From Limanda limanda (Eukaryota; Chordata; Actinopteri; Pleuronectiformes; Pleuronectidae): 64,000 nt of DNA. A program made the translations under genes and the position numbers. Where the stretch lies: assembly GCF_963576545.1 (NCBI RefSeq), contig NC_083638.1, positions 32,599,041 through 32,663,040 of the forward strand, given 5' to 3'. This document shows positions 63,246 to 64,000 of this stretch, piece after piece; position 1 is the first letter of the stretch, and the number at the start of each line of letters is the position of its first letter. The notes beneath the pieces were generated by a model that saw only the letters and a list, made by a program, of their open reading frames with translations, searched no databases and was not told the DNA's origin.

Positions 63246-64000
63246 TGTGGTGTGATGATCATAAATTATGTTTTTTTTTTTTTATACAATTCGGGTTTTA
63301 ATACAAATCAATCATGATTTAAGTGTTGCAGTTTATCTGAGTATTGTTGCTGAACATGCTCATCCCCTTTTAGGCACAGATTATCATCTTCTAATGGACC
63401 CTTCCAGCAGGTTAATGCTCCATTTCACAAAGTAAAAGTCTCAAAGTGGTAATCTGAACACGTCAGTTCAGTGACATCCACAGTCAGCAGATGTGAATCC
63501 AGTATAATCTTTGGGTGCAGATTGGCAGCAGGAATGTGCAGAGTAAAGACACACGAGTGACATGTCAACAAGGAGAAGAAGCTCAGAGGGAAATTTCAAA
63601 CATCTGATGGAATCAATGCAATGAAAAACAGAGTTTTGAAAGCAGTATTACTGTGATGTTCCTCAAAAAGTGCTTGGTGAGAGTATAAGAACAGAACAAC
63701 AGATCTGTCGGTGATCTTGTTCTGATTACATGCAGCGACATTTGTCCAGTCATATCACTATTATTCAGGAAAACGATGACACTGTGTGAGAAATGACAAA
63801 GCACCCCGCAGCTGCCACAGTGATGCAGCTGTTCCTGGGTCTTGGTTTCCACTGTAATGTTTGTAGGGAAAAGGTTGCAAAGGCTGGTTTAACCTCTTGG
63901 AGGAGTCCGAGTGGCTTCAAGCCCGCTGTTTAGTATGGGCATGTTCCTCACCCCCCTCATTTGAGGTGTGTTCAGTATTGTACAGTGTAGTCTAGACTAT
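63246..64000. other. No gene recognised at the right edge
   Basis: A poly-T run near 63271-63282; otherwise no motifs. Confidence 0.5.

Overview
The window looks like nuclear DNA of a ray-finned (probably percomorph) fish. The evidence is long AT-rich intergenic stretches, many hAT-type DNA transposons with 8-bp target duplications, L2/CR1-like LINE pieces, tRNA-derived SINEs, long (TC)n and (GT)n tracts, and one intron-rich nuclear gene. Nothing prokaryotic is present (no operons, no long uninterrupted genes), and most open reading frames are chance frames or repeat shadows.

The one complete gene is a B-type nuclear lamin on the + strand at 52623-60211. Eleven coding exons can be placed to the base; seven have the length or phase expected of the conserved lamin exons (157, 126, 171, 126, 221, 108 nt and so on). 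They predict a 593-residue protein with head CDK site, coiled-coil rod, NLS, lamin Ig fold and a C-terminal CAVM prenylation box. A second terminal exon in the last intron (59788-59820) would instead add PKKKKCCSVS. Two alternative CaaX exons are the known signature of the germ-cell/oocyte lamin LIII of fish and amphibians, so the call is lmnl3.

Layout: 1-3.7 kb, a (TC)n tract and no recognised gene. 3.7-9 kb, two complete hAT elements with target duplications (the second carries a broken histone H3 copy) and an antisense L2-like LINE. 9-21 kb, a solo LTR, SINE, pieces of a multicopy zinc-finger/SAM-type fish gene family, hAT transposase pieces, an orphan minus-strand exon and a DIRS-like RNase H remnant. 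21-33 kb, sparse repeats, a Kolobok-like MITE, a hAT transposase remnant split by a palindromic MITE, and a hairpin cluster. 34-40 kb, a nested complex: an outer hAT (33973-39916) contains a second hAT (35157-38324) that contains a 28S rRNA gene fragment. 41-43.7 kb, a decayed LINE split by a 180-bp hAT MITE. 44-52 kb, a long (GT)n tract, a SINE and a LINE tail. 52.4-60.7 kb, the lamin gene. 60.7-64 kb, repeat fragments only.

Apart from the lamin and possibly the orphan minus-strand exon at 18.6 kb (a single exon of an unrecognised gene with large introns), the window appears to be mobile-element debris. The most notable points are the dual CaaX exons, the host gene pieces (histone H3, 28S rRNA) lying inside separate hAT elements, and the several layers of insertion that can be dated relative to one another through intact target duplications.
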